DNA from: Cohnella xylanilytica
Lineage (GTDB): Bacteria > Bacillota > Bacilli > Paenibacillales > Paenibacillaceae
Direction: 5' to 3'
Assembly (NCBI RefSeq): GCF_014212175.1
Contig: NZ_JACJVR010000052.1
Location: 1-64,000 of the forward strand
DNA: 64,000 bases
The notes below the pieces were generated by a model. It was given only the letters and a program-made list of their open reading frames with translations, made no database searches and was not told the origin of the DNA. The first letter of the stretch is position 1, and every line of letters begins with the position of its first letter. Position numbers and translations under genes: made by a program. Below are positions 53,051 through 62,975 of this stretch, in pieces.

Positions 53051-53761
53051 TTACAAGCGTCCGGCTTCCTTCAAACTAATATAGCGATTGTCACCGATTA
53101 CCAGGTGGTCGAGCAGCTCGATGCCGATCAGCTCGCCGGCTTCCGCGAGGCGGCGGGTGAGCTGAATGTCTTCCGGGCTGGGCGTCGGATCGCCGCTCGG
53201 GTGGTTGTGCGCGCACAGAATCGAAGCGCTGCTCCGGCGGATGGCCGCCCGGAACACTTCCCGGGGATGGACGACGGAGGCGTTCAAGCTCCCGATGGAC
53301 AGCGTCTGGCGGCCGATCACTTGATTCTTCGTGTTCAGGAACAGGCAGACGAAGTGTTCTTCGCGAAGATGCCTCATCTCCTCCATGAGCAGATCGGCCG
53401 CGTCCTGCGGACGAGTGATCTTGACCATGTCGGGCAGACGCGACCGGGCCACCCGGCGCCCCAGCTCGATCGACGCCTGAAGCTGCAGCGCCTTGGCCGG
53501 GCCGATGCCGCGGATGTGCGTGAGCTCGTCCCAGCTCCGCTCGGCGAATCCCCGAAGGCCGCCGCAGTCGCTCAGGATGCGCTCCGCCAGCCGGACGGCG
53601 GATTCGTCGCGGGTTCCCGTGCGCAGGAGGATGGCGAGCAGCTCCGCGTGGCTGAGCGCGCCCGCGCCGTGCCTCTGCATCCTCTCCCGCGGCCGTTCGT
53701 CCGCCGGCACCTCCCGCAGCATATACGATCGGGGAGACCGTTGTTCCTTCTTAAGCTCCAT
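53051..53761 (-). CDS. radC: RadC-family JAB-domain protein
   Basis: The 236-residue protein has a helix-hairpin-helix (HIRGIGPAKALQLQASIELG) and the JAB/MPN metal site HNHPSGDPTPSPED. Despite the name, its role in repair is doubtful. It lies between maf and mreB, as in Bacillus. Confidence 0.95.
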   Translation of the reverse strand: MELKKEQRSPRSYMLREVPADERPRERMQRHGAGALSHAELLAILLRTGTRDESAVRLAERILSDCGGLRGFAERSWDELTHIRGIGPAKALQLQASIELGRRVARSRLPDMVKITRPQDAADLLMEEMRHLREEHFVCLFLNTKNQVIGRQTLSIGSLNASVVHPREVFRAAIRRSSASILCAHNHPSGDPTPSPEDIQLTRRLAEAGELIGIELLDHLVIGDNRYISLKEAGRL

Positions 53762-53842
53762 CGCGCAATTCCCTCTTCTCGGTCTTCCGCGTCGGCCGCG
53801 GGTATCGGCTTAGGGTCGTCCGGACATGTCTTCGCGCGGGCG

Positions 53843-54463
53843 TTACGGCAGCGAGACGCCGAAGGGCTCGAGCATCTCGGCCAGCAGGGAGAGAGGGAGG
53901 CCGACGACGTTGAAGAAGTCGCCTTCGATGCCTTCCACGAGAAGAGCTCCCTTCTCTTGAATGCCGTAGGCGCCGGCCTTGTCCATCGGCTCGCCCGTGG
54001 CGACGTATCTGGCGAGCTGAACGCTCGAGAGAGGCCGCATCCGCACCTTCGTCGAGCGGTGGGAGGTGGCCGCCTTGCCCGTTCCGAGCTCGAGGCAGGT
54101 TACGCCCGTATAGACCTCGTGGGTTCGCCCGGAGAGTCGCTCGAGCATGCCGAGCGCGTCTTCCTCGTTCTTCGGCTTGCCCATGATCTCGCCTTCGAGA
54201 GCGACGATCGTGTCGCTTCCGACGACGATGAAGGATTCGCCGGCCGGCGGCGCTTCCATCGATTCGGCGACGGCCTTCGCCTTGCGCAGGCTCAGTTCTT
54301 CGACGACGCGGGAGGGCGTCCAGCCGGGCGGCGTGCTCTCGTCGGCGAGGCTCGGGCGGACGAGAACGGGGAGGCCGAGCGTCGCGATCAGCTCTTGTCT
54401 TCGCGGAGAAGAGGAGGCCAGCACCAGAGTAACCGGGGATATAGAATTAGACGTTGCAAGCAT
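53843..54463 (-). CDS. maf: Maf-type nucleoside triphosphate pyrophosphatase
   Basis: Maf hydrolyses modified or canonical dTTP/UTP. The 206-residue protein has the start motif LVLASSSPRRQELI, then VVGSDTIVALEGEIMGKPKN and GAYGIQEKGA. GAAAGGAAC precedes the ATG. Maf adjacent to radC and spoIIB is the Bacillus order. Confidence 0.95.
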   Translation of the reverse strand: MLATSNSISPVTLVLASSSPRRQELIATLGLPVLVRPSLADESTPPGWTPSRVVEELSLRKAKAVAESMEAPPAGESFIVVGSDTIVALEGEIMGKPKNEEDALGMLERLSGRTHEVYTGVTCLELGTGKAATSHRSTKVRMRPLSSVQLARYVATGEPMDKAGAYGIQEKGALLVEGIEGDFFNVVGLPLSLLAEMLEPFGVSLP

Positions 54464-54538
54464 CGATCAAGTTCCTTTCGATTCGCCATTTTCTTTACGT
54501 TCGCGTAATAATTCCTTCCATGCTGCGTCCCAACGCCT

Positions 54539-54556
54539 GAGGATCGCGGATCCTCT
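54539..54556. repeat. Perfect 7-bp inverted repeat between maf and the DUF4321 gene
   Basis: GAGGATC, GCG, GATCCTC. No T run follows, so a termination role is uncertain. Confidence 0.6.
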
Positions 54557-54590
54557 CCGCGATGCCGTCTCGAACGCCGGATCGCCGCGA

Positions 54591-54833
54591 TTACATTCTG
54601 CGGTAAATCCAGATCGCGGCCGCGGCTCCGACGATGCTGAGAAGGCTGATGTTCAAGCCGATCTGGATATGGTAGTTCAGCACGAGCAGATCGGCGGCGG
54701 GAGACCAATCGACCTTGTACGTCTTGGTCAGGAAGTCGAGGCCGGGAACCGCCTCCAGCCATCTGGAGACCAACGCTCCCGCCAGAAGTCCGATAAACAC
54801 GAGCAGCAGCAAAATCCAACCGTTTTTCTTCAC
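54591..54833 (-). CDS. DUF4321 membrane protein
   Basis: The 80-residue protein has two membrane segments (ILLLLVFIGLLAGALVSRWL and LNISLLSIVGAAAAIWIYRR) around the conserved LTKTYKVDWSPAADLLVLNY part. The family is found in Firmicutes next to maf or spoIIB; the function is unknown. Confidence 0.88.
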   Translation of the reverse strand: MKKNGWILLLLVFIGLLAGALVSRWLEAVPGLDFLTKTYKVDWSPAADLLVLNYHIQIGLNISLLSIVGAAAAIWIYRRM

Positions 54834-54904
54834 GATTCAACGTCTCCCACCATTTTCTGACACTTGTGAATTCATTATACGTCCCCCCGGCAAGGTAGAC
54901 AATG

Positions 54905-54939
54905 CACAAAACGAAGACAGCCCCCGGGAGGAGGCTGTC
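54905..54939 (-). terminator. Terminator after spoIIB
   Basis: GACAGCC pairs with GGCTGTC, followed by a T-rich TTCGTTTTG. Confidence 0.65.
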
Positions 54940-55010
54940 GGGACGATCGGCCTATGGCGCGCGCTTCTTCGTCTTCGCCCCGGTCCATCTCGAAGGAGGC
55001 GGACTCCGCT

Positions 55011-56579
55011 TCAGCCCGCCTGGCCGGCCAGAGAGCGGATGGCCAGATCGGCGAGCGCCGCCTTCATGGCCGCGGACTGGGCGTTCCACAGATGCGCTTC
55101 GGAAGGCTTGTCGCTGTATTTGTTGATGGCCGACACGGCGGCGTTGAGCTGCTCCGTCTCGTTCTGAACCGCCTTCGCGAGCGGCTCTTCCCACTCGCCC
55201 GCGGCCTTCCCGGCTTCCAACCAGAGCTGGTGCGCCGTGCGGATCTTCTGGACGCCGGTATCCTCCCCGGAGCCGGCGAGAGCCGCGGACGTGAAGGAAG
55301 CGATCTTGGCGTACAGCTCCGAGCCGAGAGCGAGGAAGTTCGCCTTGCTCTGGGCCTGCTTCAAGCCGGTCAAGCGAATCTCCGGACTTGCGACAGGCTT
55401 CAAGTACACTTCCGTGCCGGCTAGCCGGTCTGCCAACGCCTCGGCTTCATCCTTACTCGACGCGATGCCGGCGTAGACCCGGTAGCCGTCCGACGCGTCG
55501 GAGGCGGAAGCGAGCCCCTTGCCGCTCAGCTGGCTCGCCGCCTCGTTCATGCTCTGCTCGGTGCGGAACACGCCGTACTGCAGCAAGTAGACGGCAGCGC
55601 CCGGGGCCGCGGCGGCTTCCGTCGCGCCGGCTTTGCCCGGCGGCGTCTCCGCTGCCGCCGGGGGCTTCGCCGCGGAGGCTCCCGCTCCGGCATTGCCGGC
55701 TGCGCCGGCAGCGCCGGCACCGGTCGCAGCCGGCGCGGAAGCTTCCCCGGCCGGGAGAGCCGCCGCGGGCACCGCGCCGCCCGTCGGATCGGAAGAAGGG
55801 AACAGCGGCTCGCCCGTGAACAAGGTCAGGAGCAAGTAGCCGAACAGCCCGCCCGTCGCGATGGCCCCGACGACCGTCGCGATCACCCGCCACCAGGACG
55901 GTCCTTCCTGACGGGAATAGCGGGTTGCCGCCCCCCATTCCGCTTCAAGCTCGGGGATACCCTCGTCGTCGATCTCCTCCTCCGGGTCCGGCTCGTCCGT
56001 TCGCCGCGCGCCGGGGAACGGGATCGTGCGCCCCATCCGGCCGGACGGCGCCTCTCGGACCGAACGCTCCGCGGGGGCGGGATACGCGCGGCGGCCGAAT
56101 CCGGCGATCGTCGTCTCTTCGTCGCCCCGATCCTCTATCTCCTTCGTTCCGCCGGCCCTGGCCGAACGCGAGCCGTCTTCCATCGACGCCCGGGCGCCCC
56201 GGACCTCTGTCTTCCGCCCGTCCCGGCTCTCCGTCCCCCGCTCGTCCTCCTCGACTTCCCGGACAGCGGGCCGGCCTTCCCGGGCCGAATGGCCTTCCGA
56301 TTCGGCGGCCCTCCGCCGATTGCCTTCCGCCGAAGCCTTCGCGGGCTGCCGGATAATCTCTTCCAAAGCGCGGATATCGTCCTGATAGGGGCTGCTCCAC
56401 GCGTAATAGTCGTCCGTCGGGGGACCTGCGGCGGGCTCCGGCGTCTCCAATGTCTTCCGCTCGATCGGTTCCGCCTCGCTTCGGTTCGGAATCCGGGCCT
56501 GCTCCCGCTGCCGCTCCGGCTCCGGCCTCGCGGGGGGCGCCCCGTCGAAGCGGAACGTCATTCTCGCTTTTGGCTGCAT
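55011..56579 (-). CDS. spoIIB: SpoIIB-like SPOR-domain sporulation protein
   Basis: SpoIIB localises to the sporulation septum and helps septal wall thinning before engulfment. The 522-residue protein has a long charged cytoplasmic part (about 1-228), one transmembrane segment (about 231-255), an Ala/Gly/Pro-rich linker, and a SPOR domain (about 335-400, VYLLQYGVFRTEQSMNEAAS, YRVYAGIASSKDEAEALADR). The position between folC/murC and maf matches spoIIB. It is longer than the Bacillus protein. Confidence 0.85.
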   Translation of the reverse strand: MQPKARMTFRFDGAPPARPEPERQREQARIPNRSEAEPIERKTLETPEPAAGPPTDDYYAWSSPYQDDIRALEEIIRQPAKASAEGNRRRAAESEGHSAREGRPAVREVEEDERGTESRDGRKTEVRGARASMEDGSRSARAGGTKEIEDRGDEETTIAGFGRRAYPAPAERSVREAPSGRMGRTIPFPGARRTDEPDPEEEIDDEGIPELEAEWGAATRYSRQEGPSWWRVIATVVGAIATGGLFGYLLLTLFTGEPLFPSSDPTGGAVPAAALPAGEASAPAATGAGAAGAAGNAGAGASAAKPPAAAETPPGKAGATEAAAAPGAAVYLLQYGVFRTEQSMNEAASQLSGKGLASASDASDGYRVYAGIASSKDEAEALADRLAGTEVYLKPVASPEIRLTGLKQAQSKANFLALGSELYAKIASFTSAALAGSGEDTGVQKIRTAHQLWLEAGKAAGEWEEPLAKAVQNETEQLNAAVSAINKYSDKPSEAHLWNAQSAAMKAALADLAIRSLAGQAG

Positions 56580-56655
56580 CCATCCGTCTCCCCTTGTCCC
56601 TTAATCTAGTAACAGCCTATGACGGACAAGGCGTAAATATGAGAGACGATCGGTT

Positions 56656-56703
56656 CAAAAAGAAAGCCGCCCCTCCAAGGTCGACTCCCTTGAAGAGGCG
56701 GCG
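56656..56703 (-). terminator. Terminator after murC
   Basis: GCCGCC and GGGCGGC close a stem with an inner CAAGG/CCTTG, followed by TTTCTTTTT. Confidence 0.85.
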
Positions 56704-56717
56704 TTCCCGCGGTCGCG

Positions 56718-58103
56718 TTATCCTTCTTCCCGCTCCCGCAGCAGCCGGGCGAGGCTGTCCGCGGTTTTCCAGATGTCGCCGGCTCCCATCGTCAGCACGA
56801 GATCGCCCGGGGCTATCTTGTCCGCGAGCAGGTCCAGCACTTCTTCCTTCGTCGGCACGTACGAGACGTTCGGATTGCTGTTCGCCGCAATCAGTTCGAC
56901 GAGCCGCTGCGAAGTGACCCCTTCGATCCGCTGCTCGCCGGCCGGCGAGTAGATGTCGGTGATGATCACCTCGTCCGCGTCCTTGAACGCCCGGCTGAAC
57001 GCGTCCAGCAGGAAGAACGTTCTCGTGTAGCGCTGCGGCTGGAACACCGCGATGATCCGCTTGCCGGTCGCCTTCGCGGCCAGGATCGTCGCCTCGATCT
57101 CGGTCGGATGGTGGGCGTAGTCGTCGATGACCAGCATGTCCCGCGATTCGCCGAGCACTTGGAACCTGCGCTTCGCGCCGCGGAACTCCACGATGGCATC
57201 GGCGATTCGCTCGAATTCGACGCCCGCTTCCAGGCAGACGACGACCGTCGCGAGCGCGTTGTAGACGTTGTGGCGGCCCGGCACCGACAGCCGGACTGTC
57301 CCCAGGGTGCGCCCTTCCCGCAGAACGTCGAACGAGGCCACGCGATCGCCAAGGACGACGTTGGCCGCCATGTAATCCGCTTCGCCGTCGATCGCGTACG
57401 TGATCGTCCGGGTCGCCGACGCGCTCGGCAGAATGGACCGCACGTTCTCGTCGTCCGAGCAGACGATCGCGCAGCCGCCCTCCCGGACGTTGTTCAGGAA
57501 CTTCACGTAAGCTTCCTTCAGCTTGTTGAAGTCTCCCTCGTAATTTTCAAGATGATCCGGTTCGATGTTCGTGACGACGGCCACCGCGGGACGATACTGG
57601 AGGAACGACCCGTCGCTCTCGTCCGCTTCGGCGACGACGTATTCTCCCTTGCCCGCCTTCGCGTTCGTGCCGACGTTGACGATCTCTCCGCCGATAATGT
57701 ACGTCGGATCCAGTCCGCACGTCTCCATGACGAGTGCGATCATGGACGACGTCGTCGTCTTGCCGTGGGCTCCGGCGACGGCTACTCCCGAGCGGTCGTT
57801 CAGCAGCCGGGCCAGCATCTGCGCCCGGTGCAGCGTCGGAATGTTGAGCAGCTCCGCTTCCTTGCGCTCCACGTTGTCCTTGGGCAGCGCCGTGGAGTAT
57901 ACGACCAGATTCGCTCCCCGGACATGCTCCGGTTCATGGCCGATATAAATCCGCGCCCCCTTGGCCGCCAGCTTCTCCGTCAGCTCCTGCCGGGCCACGT
58001 CCGACCCGGTCACCTCGTAACCCATCTCCAACATGACGCGGGCGATCGCGCTCATGCCGTACCCGCCGATGCCGATAAAATGTACGCGCTCTTCCGTCCG
58101 CAA
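56718..58103 (-). CDS. murC: UDP-N-acetylmuramate-L-alanine ligase
   Basis: MurC adds L-Ala to UDP-MurNAc in cell-wall precursor synthesis. The 461-residue protein has HFIGIGGYGMSAIARVML, the ATP loop GAHGKTTTSSM, ADESDGSFL and the C-terminal DDYAHHPTEIEATI. The TTG at 58103 is preferred, 8 nt after folC; an upstream extension lies inside folC. Its place after folC is typical of Paenibacillaceae but not of B. subtilis. Confidence 0.95.
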   Translation of the reverse strand: MRTEERVHFIGIGGYGMSAIARVMLEMGYEVTGSDVARQELTEKLAAKGARIYIGHEPEHVRGANLVVYSTALPKDNVERKEAELLNIPTLHRAQMLARLLNDRSGVAVAGAHGKTTTSSMIALVMETCGLDPTYIIGGEIVNVGTNAKAGKGEYVVAEADESDGSFLQYRPAVAVVTNIEPDHLENYEGDFNKLKEAYVKFLNNVREGGCAIVCSDDENVRSILPSASATRTITYAIDGEADYMAANVVLGDRVASFDVLREGRTLGTVRLSVPGRHNVYNALATVVVCLEAGVEFERIADAIVEFRGAKRRFQVLGESRDMLVIDDYAHHPTEIEATILAAKATGKRIIAVFQPQRYTRTFFLLDAFSRAFKDADEVIITDIYSPAGEQRIEGVTSQRLVELIAANSNPNVSYVPTKEEVLDLLADKIAPGDLVLTMGAGDIWKTADSLARLLREREEG

Positions 58104-58110
58104 CGTCGCT

Positions 58111-59487
58111 TCACCAGCCTTTTTCCGATTTCGTTTGATGGAGCAGCCAAGACCTTGCATCGGCGATCAGGTACAGGGTACCGGTGACCACGGACAGCGT
58201 GCGTTCCCCGTCGCCGGCCATTCCTCGGAGCCGTTCAAGGGCGCTTCGCCAGTCGGGCTCGACCACGATGTCCCGGGGCCCGCCAAGCTCGCTTTGCAGC
58301 CGCTTCGCGATGCCGGCCAGTTCGTCGGCATTCATTTTTTTATGGAAATCCGGTTCGGTAACGATCAGGGAATTCACCATTGGTAGTATATGCTTGAGCG
58401 ATTCGTCGTGATTCTTATTGGGCATCATCGCGATCATCATATTCAGCGTATCGTATGAATATACGTCGCGCAGCGCCTCCGCCAACGCCTTCATGCCTTC
58501 GGGATTATGCGCCCCGTCGAGCAGAATGCGCGGCTCCCGGGACACCATCTCGAGGCGCCCCGGCCACGCCGTCTCCTTGAGCCCCTCCGCCAAGGCGTCG
58601 TCCTCCAGGATAAGCGCGTAATATTGCCTTAGCACCTCGAGCGTCATAACCGCTACGGCCGCGTTCGTCGCTTGATGGGCGCCGTTCAGGGAGATCGTCA
58701 GCGGTCCGATGGCGCGGAACGGCCCTTCGAAGGAGAATCTCGTCTCGTTCTCCGAGACGGACTTCGTCTCGAGGCTGAACTTTTCTCCCAGCAGATACAG
58801 AGTAGATCGCTTGCTCTCGGCCGTCCGGCGAATGACGTCGATCGTCTCCGGCTGGGAGACGGCGGTGACGACGGGAACGCCCGGCTTGATGATGCCGGCC
58901 TTCTCGTACGCGATGTCGGACAGCGTCGGCCCCAGCAGGTCCATATGGTCATGGCCGATGTTCGTGATGACGCTCACGATCGGATTGACGATGTTCGTGA
59001 CGTCGAGCCTGCCGCCCAAGCCAGTCTCCCAGACGACGTAGTCGGGGAACGTGACCGTCCCGTAATAGAGGATCGCCAGCGCCGTCGTCACCTCGAACAT
59101 CGTAAGCGGCCCCCACTCGGTCGCCGCGAGCTCTTCCGACAGCGGCTTGAGCCGGTTGGCGAGCCGAACCAGGTCCTCGTCCGCGATGTCTTGGCCGTTG
59201 TATTGGAATCGGTTGGCGTACGACGTAATGTAGGGGGACGTGAACGTTCCCACGTCGTAGCCGCACTTGCGGAGCACGCTCGTCAGGTAGGCGCATACCG
59301 AGCCTTTGCCGTTCGTTCCGGCCACATGGATGAACTTCAGTCTCCGGTGCGGATGGTTCAGCCGCTCCATGAGCAGGTTCATCCGCTCGAGGCCCGGCCG
59401 GATGCCGACCGTGGGCATCAGCCCGGTAATCCAGGCGACCGCTTCCGCGGCCGTCCGGAACGGTTGTTGCACTGTCTCGTCGTTCAT
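58111..59487 (-). CDS. folC: Folylpolyglutamate/dihydrofolate synthase
   Basis: FolC adds glutamates to folates. The 458-residue protein has the P-loop HVAGTNGKGSVCAYL, TSPYITSYANRFQYNGQDI, ETGLGGRLDVTN and the C-terminal LLDGAHNPEGMKALAEAL. GGAGGCG precedes the ATG. It follows valS, as in Bacillus. Confidence 0.96.
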   Translation of the reverse strand: MNDETVQQPFRTAAEAVAWITGLMPTVGIRPGLERMNLLMERLNHPHRRLKFIHVAGTNGKGSVCAYLTSVLRKCGYDVGTFTSPYITSYANRFQYNGQDIADEDLVRLANRLKPLSEELAATEWGPLTMFEVTTALAILYYGTVTFPDYVVWETGLGGRLDVTNIVNPIVSVITNIGHDHMDLLGPTLSDIAYEKAGIIKPGVPVVTAVSQPETIDVIRRTAESKRSTLYLLGEKFSLETKSVSENETRFSFEGPFRAIGPLTISLNGAHQATNAAVAVMTLEVLRQYYALILEDDALAEGLKETAWPGRLEMVSREPRILLDGAHNPEGMKALAEALRDVYSYDTLNMMIAMMPNKNHDESLKHILPMVNSLIVTEPDFHKKMNADELAGIAKRLQSELGGPRDIVVEPDWRSALERLRGMAGDGERTLSVVTGTLYLIADARSWLLHQTKSEKGW

Positions 59488-59503
59488 GTCCTTCGCGCCT
59501 CCG

Positions 59504-62170
59504 TTACCCGCGCAGCTCGGCGATTCTGGCCAATACCTTGTCTCGCTTGTCGCGGTAATCCTGTCCCTTGGCCCTCTCCTGCTCGACGACGTGCGCCGGC
59601 GCCTTCGCGATGTAGCCTTCGTTGGCCAGCTTCTTCTCCACCCGTTCCACTTCGGAATTGAGGGTGGCCAGCTCCTTCTCCAGCCGAGCGATCTCGAGGC
59701 CGATGTCGATCAGTCCGGCGAGCGGCAAATACAGCTCGGCTCCCGTCACGATCGCCGTCATCGCTTTGTCCGGCGGCGTCAGGTCCCTGTCGAGCGTCAG
59801 CGAAGACGTATTGCAGAAGCGCCGCAAATAGTCTTCGTTGCGCCGGAGGATGCCGTCCGTCGCGTCCGTCGTCGGCTTGACGAGCAGCTCGACCTTCTTG
59901 CCCGGCGTGACGCCCACTTCCGCGCGCACGTTGCGAACCGCGCGGATGGCGTCCATCAGAAGCCCCATCTCTCCGACGGCTTCCGGCGCTTCGAACGCCG
60001 CGTCGTAGGCCGGCCACGATGCGAGCGTAATCGTCTCGCCCGGCTCGTGCGGCAGGTGCTGCCAGATCTCTTCGGAGAGATAAGGCATGAACGGGTGCAG
60101 CAAGCGGAGCGTGCGGTCCAGCACATAGGCGAGGACGGACTGGGTGCTGCGCTTCGCGGCTTCGTCCGAGCCGTACAGCGTCAGCTTGGCGAATTCGATG
60201 TACCAGTCGCACAGGTCGTCCCAGATGAAGTTGTACAGAAGGCGGCCGGTCTCGCCGAATTCGTAAGCTTCCAGAAGTCTCGTGATATCGCGCGCCGTCT
60301 CGTTGAACCGATGCAGGATCCAGCGGTCCGCCGTCGACAGCGCCCCCGTCAGGTCGATGTCTTCCGCCTTGAAGCCTTCGAGGTTCATCAGCGTGAAGCG
60401 CGAAGCGTTCCAGATCTTGTTCGCGAAGTTGCGCGCCTGCTCGACCTTCTCCCAGCGGAAGCGAAGATCCTGCCCCGGCGTGCTGCCGGTCGAGATCATG
60501 TAACGCATCGCGTCGGCGCCGTATTTCTCGATCACTTCGAGAGGGTCGACGCCGTTGCCGAGCGACTTCGACATCTTCCGTCCTTCCGCGTCGCGAACGA
60601 GCCCATGGATGAGAACGTCCTTGAACGGGATCGCGTCCGTGAACTCGAGAGCGGTGAAGATCATCCGCGCGACCCAGAAGTAAATGATGTCGTACCCGGT
60701 AACGAGAACGTCCGTCGGATAGTAGCGCTTCAGGTCCTCGCCGTTATCCGGCCAGCCCAATGTCGAGAACGGCCATAGCGCGGAGCTGAACCACGTGTCG
60801 AGCACGTCTTCGTCCTGGCGCCACGGGGACCCCGGTTGGTCCGCGCCCTCCGGCGCTTCCATGCCGACGTAGACTTCTCCGGTCTCTTCGTGATACCAGG
60901 CCGGAATCCGGTGGCCCCACCACAATTGGCGGGAGATGCACCAGTCGCGGACGTTCTCGATCCAATGCAGGTAAATCTTCTCGAAGCGGTCCGGCACGAA
61001 GTTGACGCCTTGGCCCGACTTCTGGGATTCGATCGCCTTGTCGGCGAGCGGCTTCATCGCGACGAACCATTGCGTCGACAAATACGGCTCGACGACGGCG
61101 CCCGAGCGCTCGCTGTGGCCGACTTGATGGACGTGGTCCTCGATCCGGACGCAGACGCCTTGCTCTTGAAGGTCCTTCACGATCGCCTTGCGGCAATCGG
61201 CCCGGTCCATCCCGCGGTACGGGCCGGCATTCTCGTTCATGATGCCGGCCTCGTCCATGACGATGATCTGCGGCAGGTCGTGGCGCGTACCCACTTCGAA
61301 GTCGTTCGGATCGTGAGCCGGCGTAATCTTGACCGCGCCGCTTCCGAACTCCTTCTCGACGTATTCGTCGGCGATGATCGGAATCTCGCGGTTCACGATC
61401 GGCAGCTTCAGCATCTTCCCGATCAGGTGCTTGTAGCGCTCGTCGTCCGGGTGGACCGCGACGGCGGTATCGCCCAGCATCGTCTCCGGCCGGGTCGTCG
61501 CCACGGTCAGCGTGCCGCTTCCGTCGGCGAGCGGATATTGGAGATGGTACAGATGGCCGTTGACTTCCTTATATTCGACTTCGATGTCGGACAGAGCCGT
61601 ACGCGCAGCCGGATCCCAGTTGATGATCCGTTTGCCGCGGTAGATGAGCCCCTTCTCGTACAGACGGACGAACACTTCACGAACGGCGCGGGACAACCCC
61701 TCGTCCATCGTGAACCGCTCGCGCGAATAGTCGAGGCTCAGCCCCATCTTCGCCCATTGGCTGCGGATCGTGCCGGCATATTGCTCCTTCCATTCCCAGA
61801 CCTTCTCCAGGAACGCTTCGCGGCCGAGATCGTGCCGGCTCTTGCCTTGCTCCCGCAGCTTCTGCTCCACCTTCGTCTGGGTGGCGATGCCCGCGTGGTC
61901 CATGCCCGGCAGCCACAGGGCGTCGAAGCCCTGCATCCGCTTGAAGCGGATCAGGATATCCTGAAGCGTGAAGTCGAGGGCGTGGCCGATGTGCAGCATG
62001 CCCGTCACGTTCGGCGGCGGGATTACGATCGAGTACTTGGGCGCGTCGGGACGACGCCCCGCCTTGAAGTAACCGCCTTGAATCCACGCCTCGTACCATT
62101 TCTGTTCGGCGCTGGTCGGATCGTAAGTCGTCGGCATGTCGACGGTAATCGGTTCGCGCGTTTCGCTCAT
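59504..62170 (-). CDS. valS: Valyl-tRNA synthetase
   Basis: ValS charges tRNA-Val. The 888-residue class I enzyme has the HIGH-type motif [12 protein letters not shown] (about 54-65), the editing domain with [17 protein letters not shown], the KMSKS motif ([18 protein letters not shown]) and a C-terminal coiled coil (about 825-888). The ATG at 62170 is chosen for GGAGG upstream; a frame extension to 62197 has none. A T-box controls it. Confidence 0.97.
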   Translation of the reverse strand: MSETREPITVDMPTTYDPTSAEQKWYEAWIQGGYFKAGRRPDAPKYSIVIPPPNVTGMLHIGHALDFTLQDILIRFKRMQGFDALWLPGMDHAGIATQTKVEQKLREQGKSRHDLGREAFLEKVWEWKEQYAGTIRSQWAKMGLSLDYSRERFTMDEGLSRAVREVFVRLYEKGLIYRGKRIINWDPAARTALSDIEVEYKEVNGHLYHLQYPLADGSGTLTVATTRPETMLGDTAVAVHPDDERYKHLIGKMLKLPIVNREIPIIADEYVEKEFGSGAVKITPAHDPNDFEVGTRHDLPQIIVMDEAGIMNENAGPYRGMDRADCRKAIVKDLQEQGVCVRIEDHVHQVGHSERSGAVVEPYLSTQWFVAMKPLADKAIESQKSGQGVNFVPDRFEKIYLHWIENVRDWCISRQLWWGHRIPAWYHEETGEVYVGMEAPEGADQPGSPWRQDEDVLDTWFSSALWPFSTLGWPDNGEDLKRYYPTDVLVTGYDIIYFWVARMIFTALEFTDAIPFKDVLIHGLVRDAEGRKMSKSLGNGVDPLEVIEKYGADAMRYMISTGSTPGQDLRFRWEKVEQARNFANKIWNASRFTLMNLEGFKAEDIDLTGALSTADRWILHRFNETARDITRLLEAYEFGETGRLLYNFIWDDLCDWYIEFAKLTLYGSDEAAKRSTQSVLAYVLDRTLRLLHPFMPYLSEEIWQHLPHEPGETITLASWPAYDAAFEAPEAVGEMGLLMDAIRAVRNVRAEVGVTPGKKVELLVKPTTDATDGILRRNEDYLRRFCNTSSLTLDRDLTPPDKAMTAIVTGAELYLPLAGLIDIGLEIARLEKELATLNSEVERVEKKLANEGYIAKAPAHVVEQERAKGQDYRDKRDKVLARIAELRG

Positions 62171-62195
62171 TCGGGATACAACCTCCATTGGGGAC

Positions 62196-62234
62196 AAAAA
62201 ATAACAAAAACCTCCCGTCGCAAAGGACGAAAGG
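62196..62234 (-). terminator. T-box-controlled terminator of valS
   Basis: CCTTTCGTC, a short loop, GACGGGAGG and then TTTTTGTTATTTTTT. It overlaps the alternative antiterminator of the T-box. Confidence 0.9.
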
Positions 62235-62486
62235 TTCGCTTCCGTGGTACCACCTTCGTTCCGAACGGCCGCCGCTTCGGTTCAAGCGGATCAAGCCCGT
62301 TCGGCGCTCGCAAGCATGTTAACGGCTGCCGCCGTCCCGCCCTACGACCGGGATTCCGGTTCGAACGAGAGACTCCGGGGCGACTTCGGCAACGGCCTTC
62401 CTGCGGGACCTCCCAGCGCTGCTTGCGGCAGCGGTCCCGCTCTCTGAAGGGGCGAATTGCGTACTCTTCCCTTTCCGCGTCTTTAT
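62196..62486 (-). ncRNA. T-box leader of valS
   Basis: The core T-box AAGGTGGTACCACGG (62242-62256) precedes the terminator and would pair with the acceptor end of uncharged tRNA. Upstream is a long structured Stem I region with AGAGAG, and a candidate specifier GUC (62382-62384) after GAA, which reads valine. Uncharged tRNA-Val would favour read-through into valS-folC-murC. Confidence 0.93.
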
Positions 62487-62492
62487 TTTCCT

Positions 62493-62521
62493 ATGATACC
62501 TTTCCCGTTGTTCGCAGTCAA
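62493..62521 (-). promoter_or_regulatory. Promoter of the valS T-box transcript
   Basis: TTGACT (62516-62521), 17 nt, TATCAT (62493-62498). Confidence 0.65.
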
Positions 62522-62631
62522 TACGGACCCGTTCAACCTCCGCTCGCTCAATAAGGCCTCAGGGTTGTTAGCGCCCGTTCCGAGCTTATCCCGTTGCTTC
62601 AGTTCTCGTATTCCCATGCTTGCCTTTGCGC

Positions 62632-62822
62632 CGCATTTTTAACCTTATCCCCATGCCTCAGCACGGTTACGCATTATTAACCTTATCCCCGCGCCTCAGC
62701 GCGTTACTGCATTTATACCTTATCCCCGTACCTCAGCACACTTTCGCTTAATTAACCTTATCCTTTTAGTTCGGTACTGCATTTTTAATCTTATCCCCAT
62801 GGCTCAGCACGATATCGCATTT
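62632..62822. repeat. Degenerate tandem repeats of 37-38 bp
   Basis: Five units share GCATTTTTAACCTTATCCCC followed by a CCTCAGCAC-type segment. CTTATCC starts at 62644, 62682, 62719, 62757 and 62790. A more diverged CTTATCCC is at 62585. No open frame runs through them, and they do not resemble a CRISPR. Confidence 0.8.
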
Positions 62823-62904
62823 CCTCCGCCATACATCTATATATCTTCGCCTACTCAGGATTCCCATAAGGTCAGATTTTTTTCTATTTTTACCCTTTCT
62901 AATA

Positions 62905-62957
62905 TTGATATAGGAACATATGTTTGGTATAATCTCAATAAAAGGAACGCATGTTCG
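62905..62957 (+). promoter_or_regulatory. Sigma-A promoter with two LexA/SOS boxes
   Basis: TTGATA (62905-62910), 17 nt, TATAAT (62928-62933). GGAACATATGTTTG (62913-62926) fills the spacer and GGAACGCATGTTCG (62944-62957) lies at the start of the transcript. Each matches 13 of 14 positions of the Bacillus LexA box CGAACRNRYGTTYG. The boxes are 31 bp apart, on the same face of the helix. Confidence 0.8.
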
Positions 62958-62975
62958 TGAGAGGGTGGCGGTTTC

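Noticed and set aside
62632-62822. CRISPR array
   Set aside because: The units are degenerate, directly abutting, of 37-38 bp in total with no distinct spacers, and no cas gene is near.
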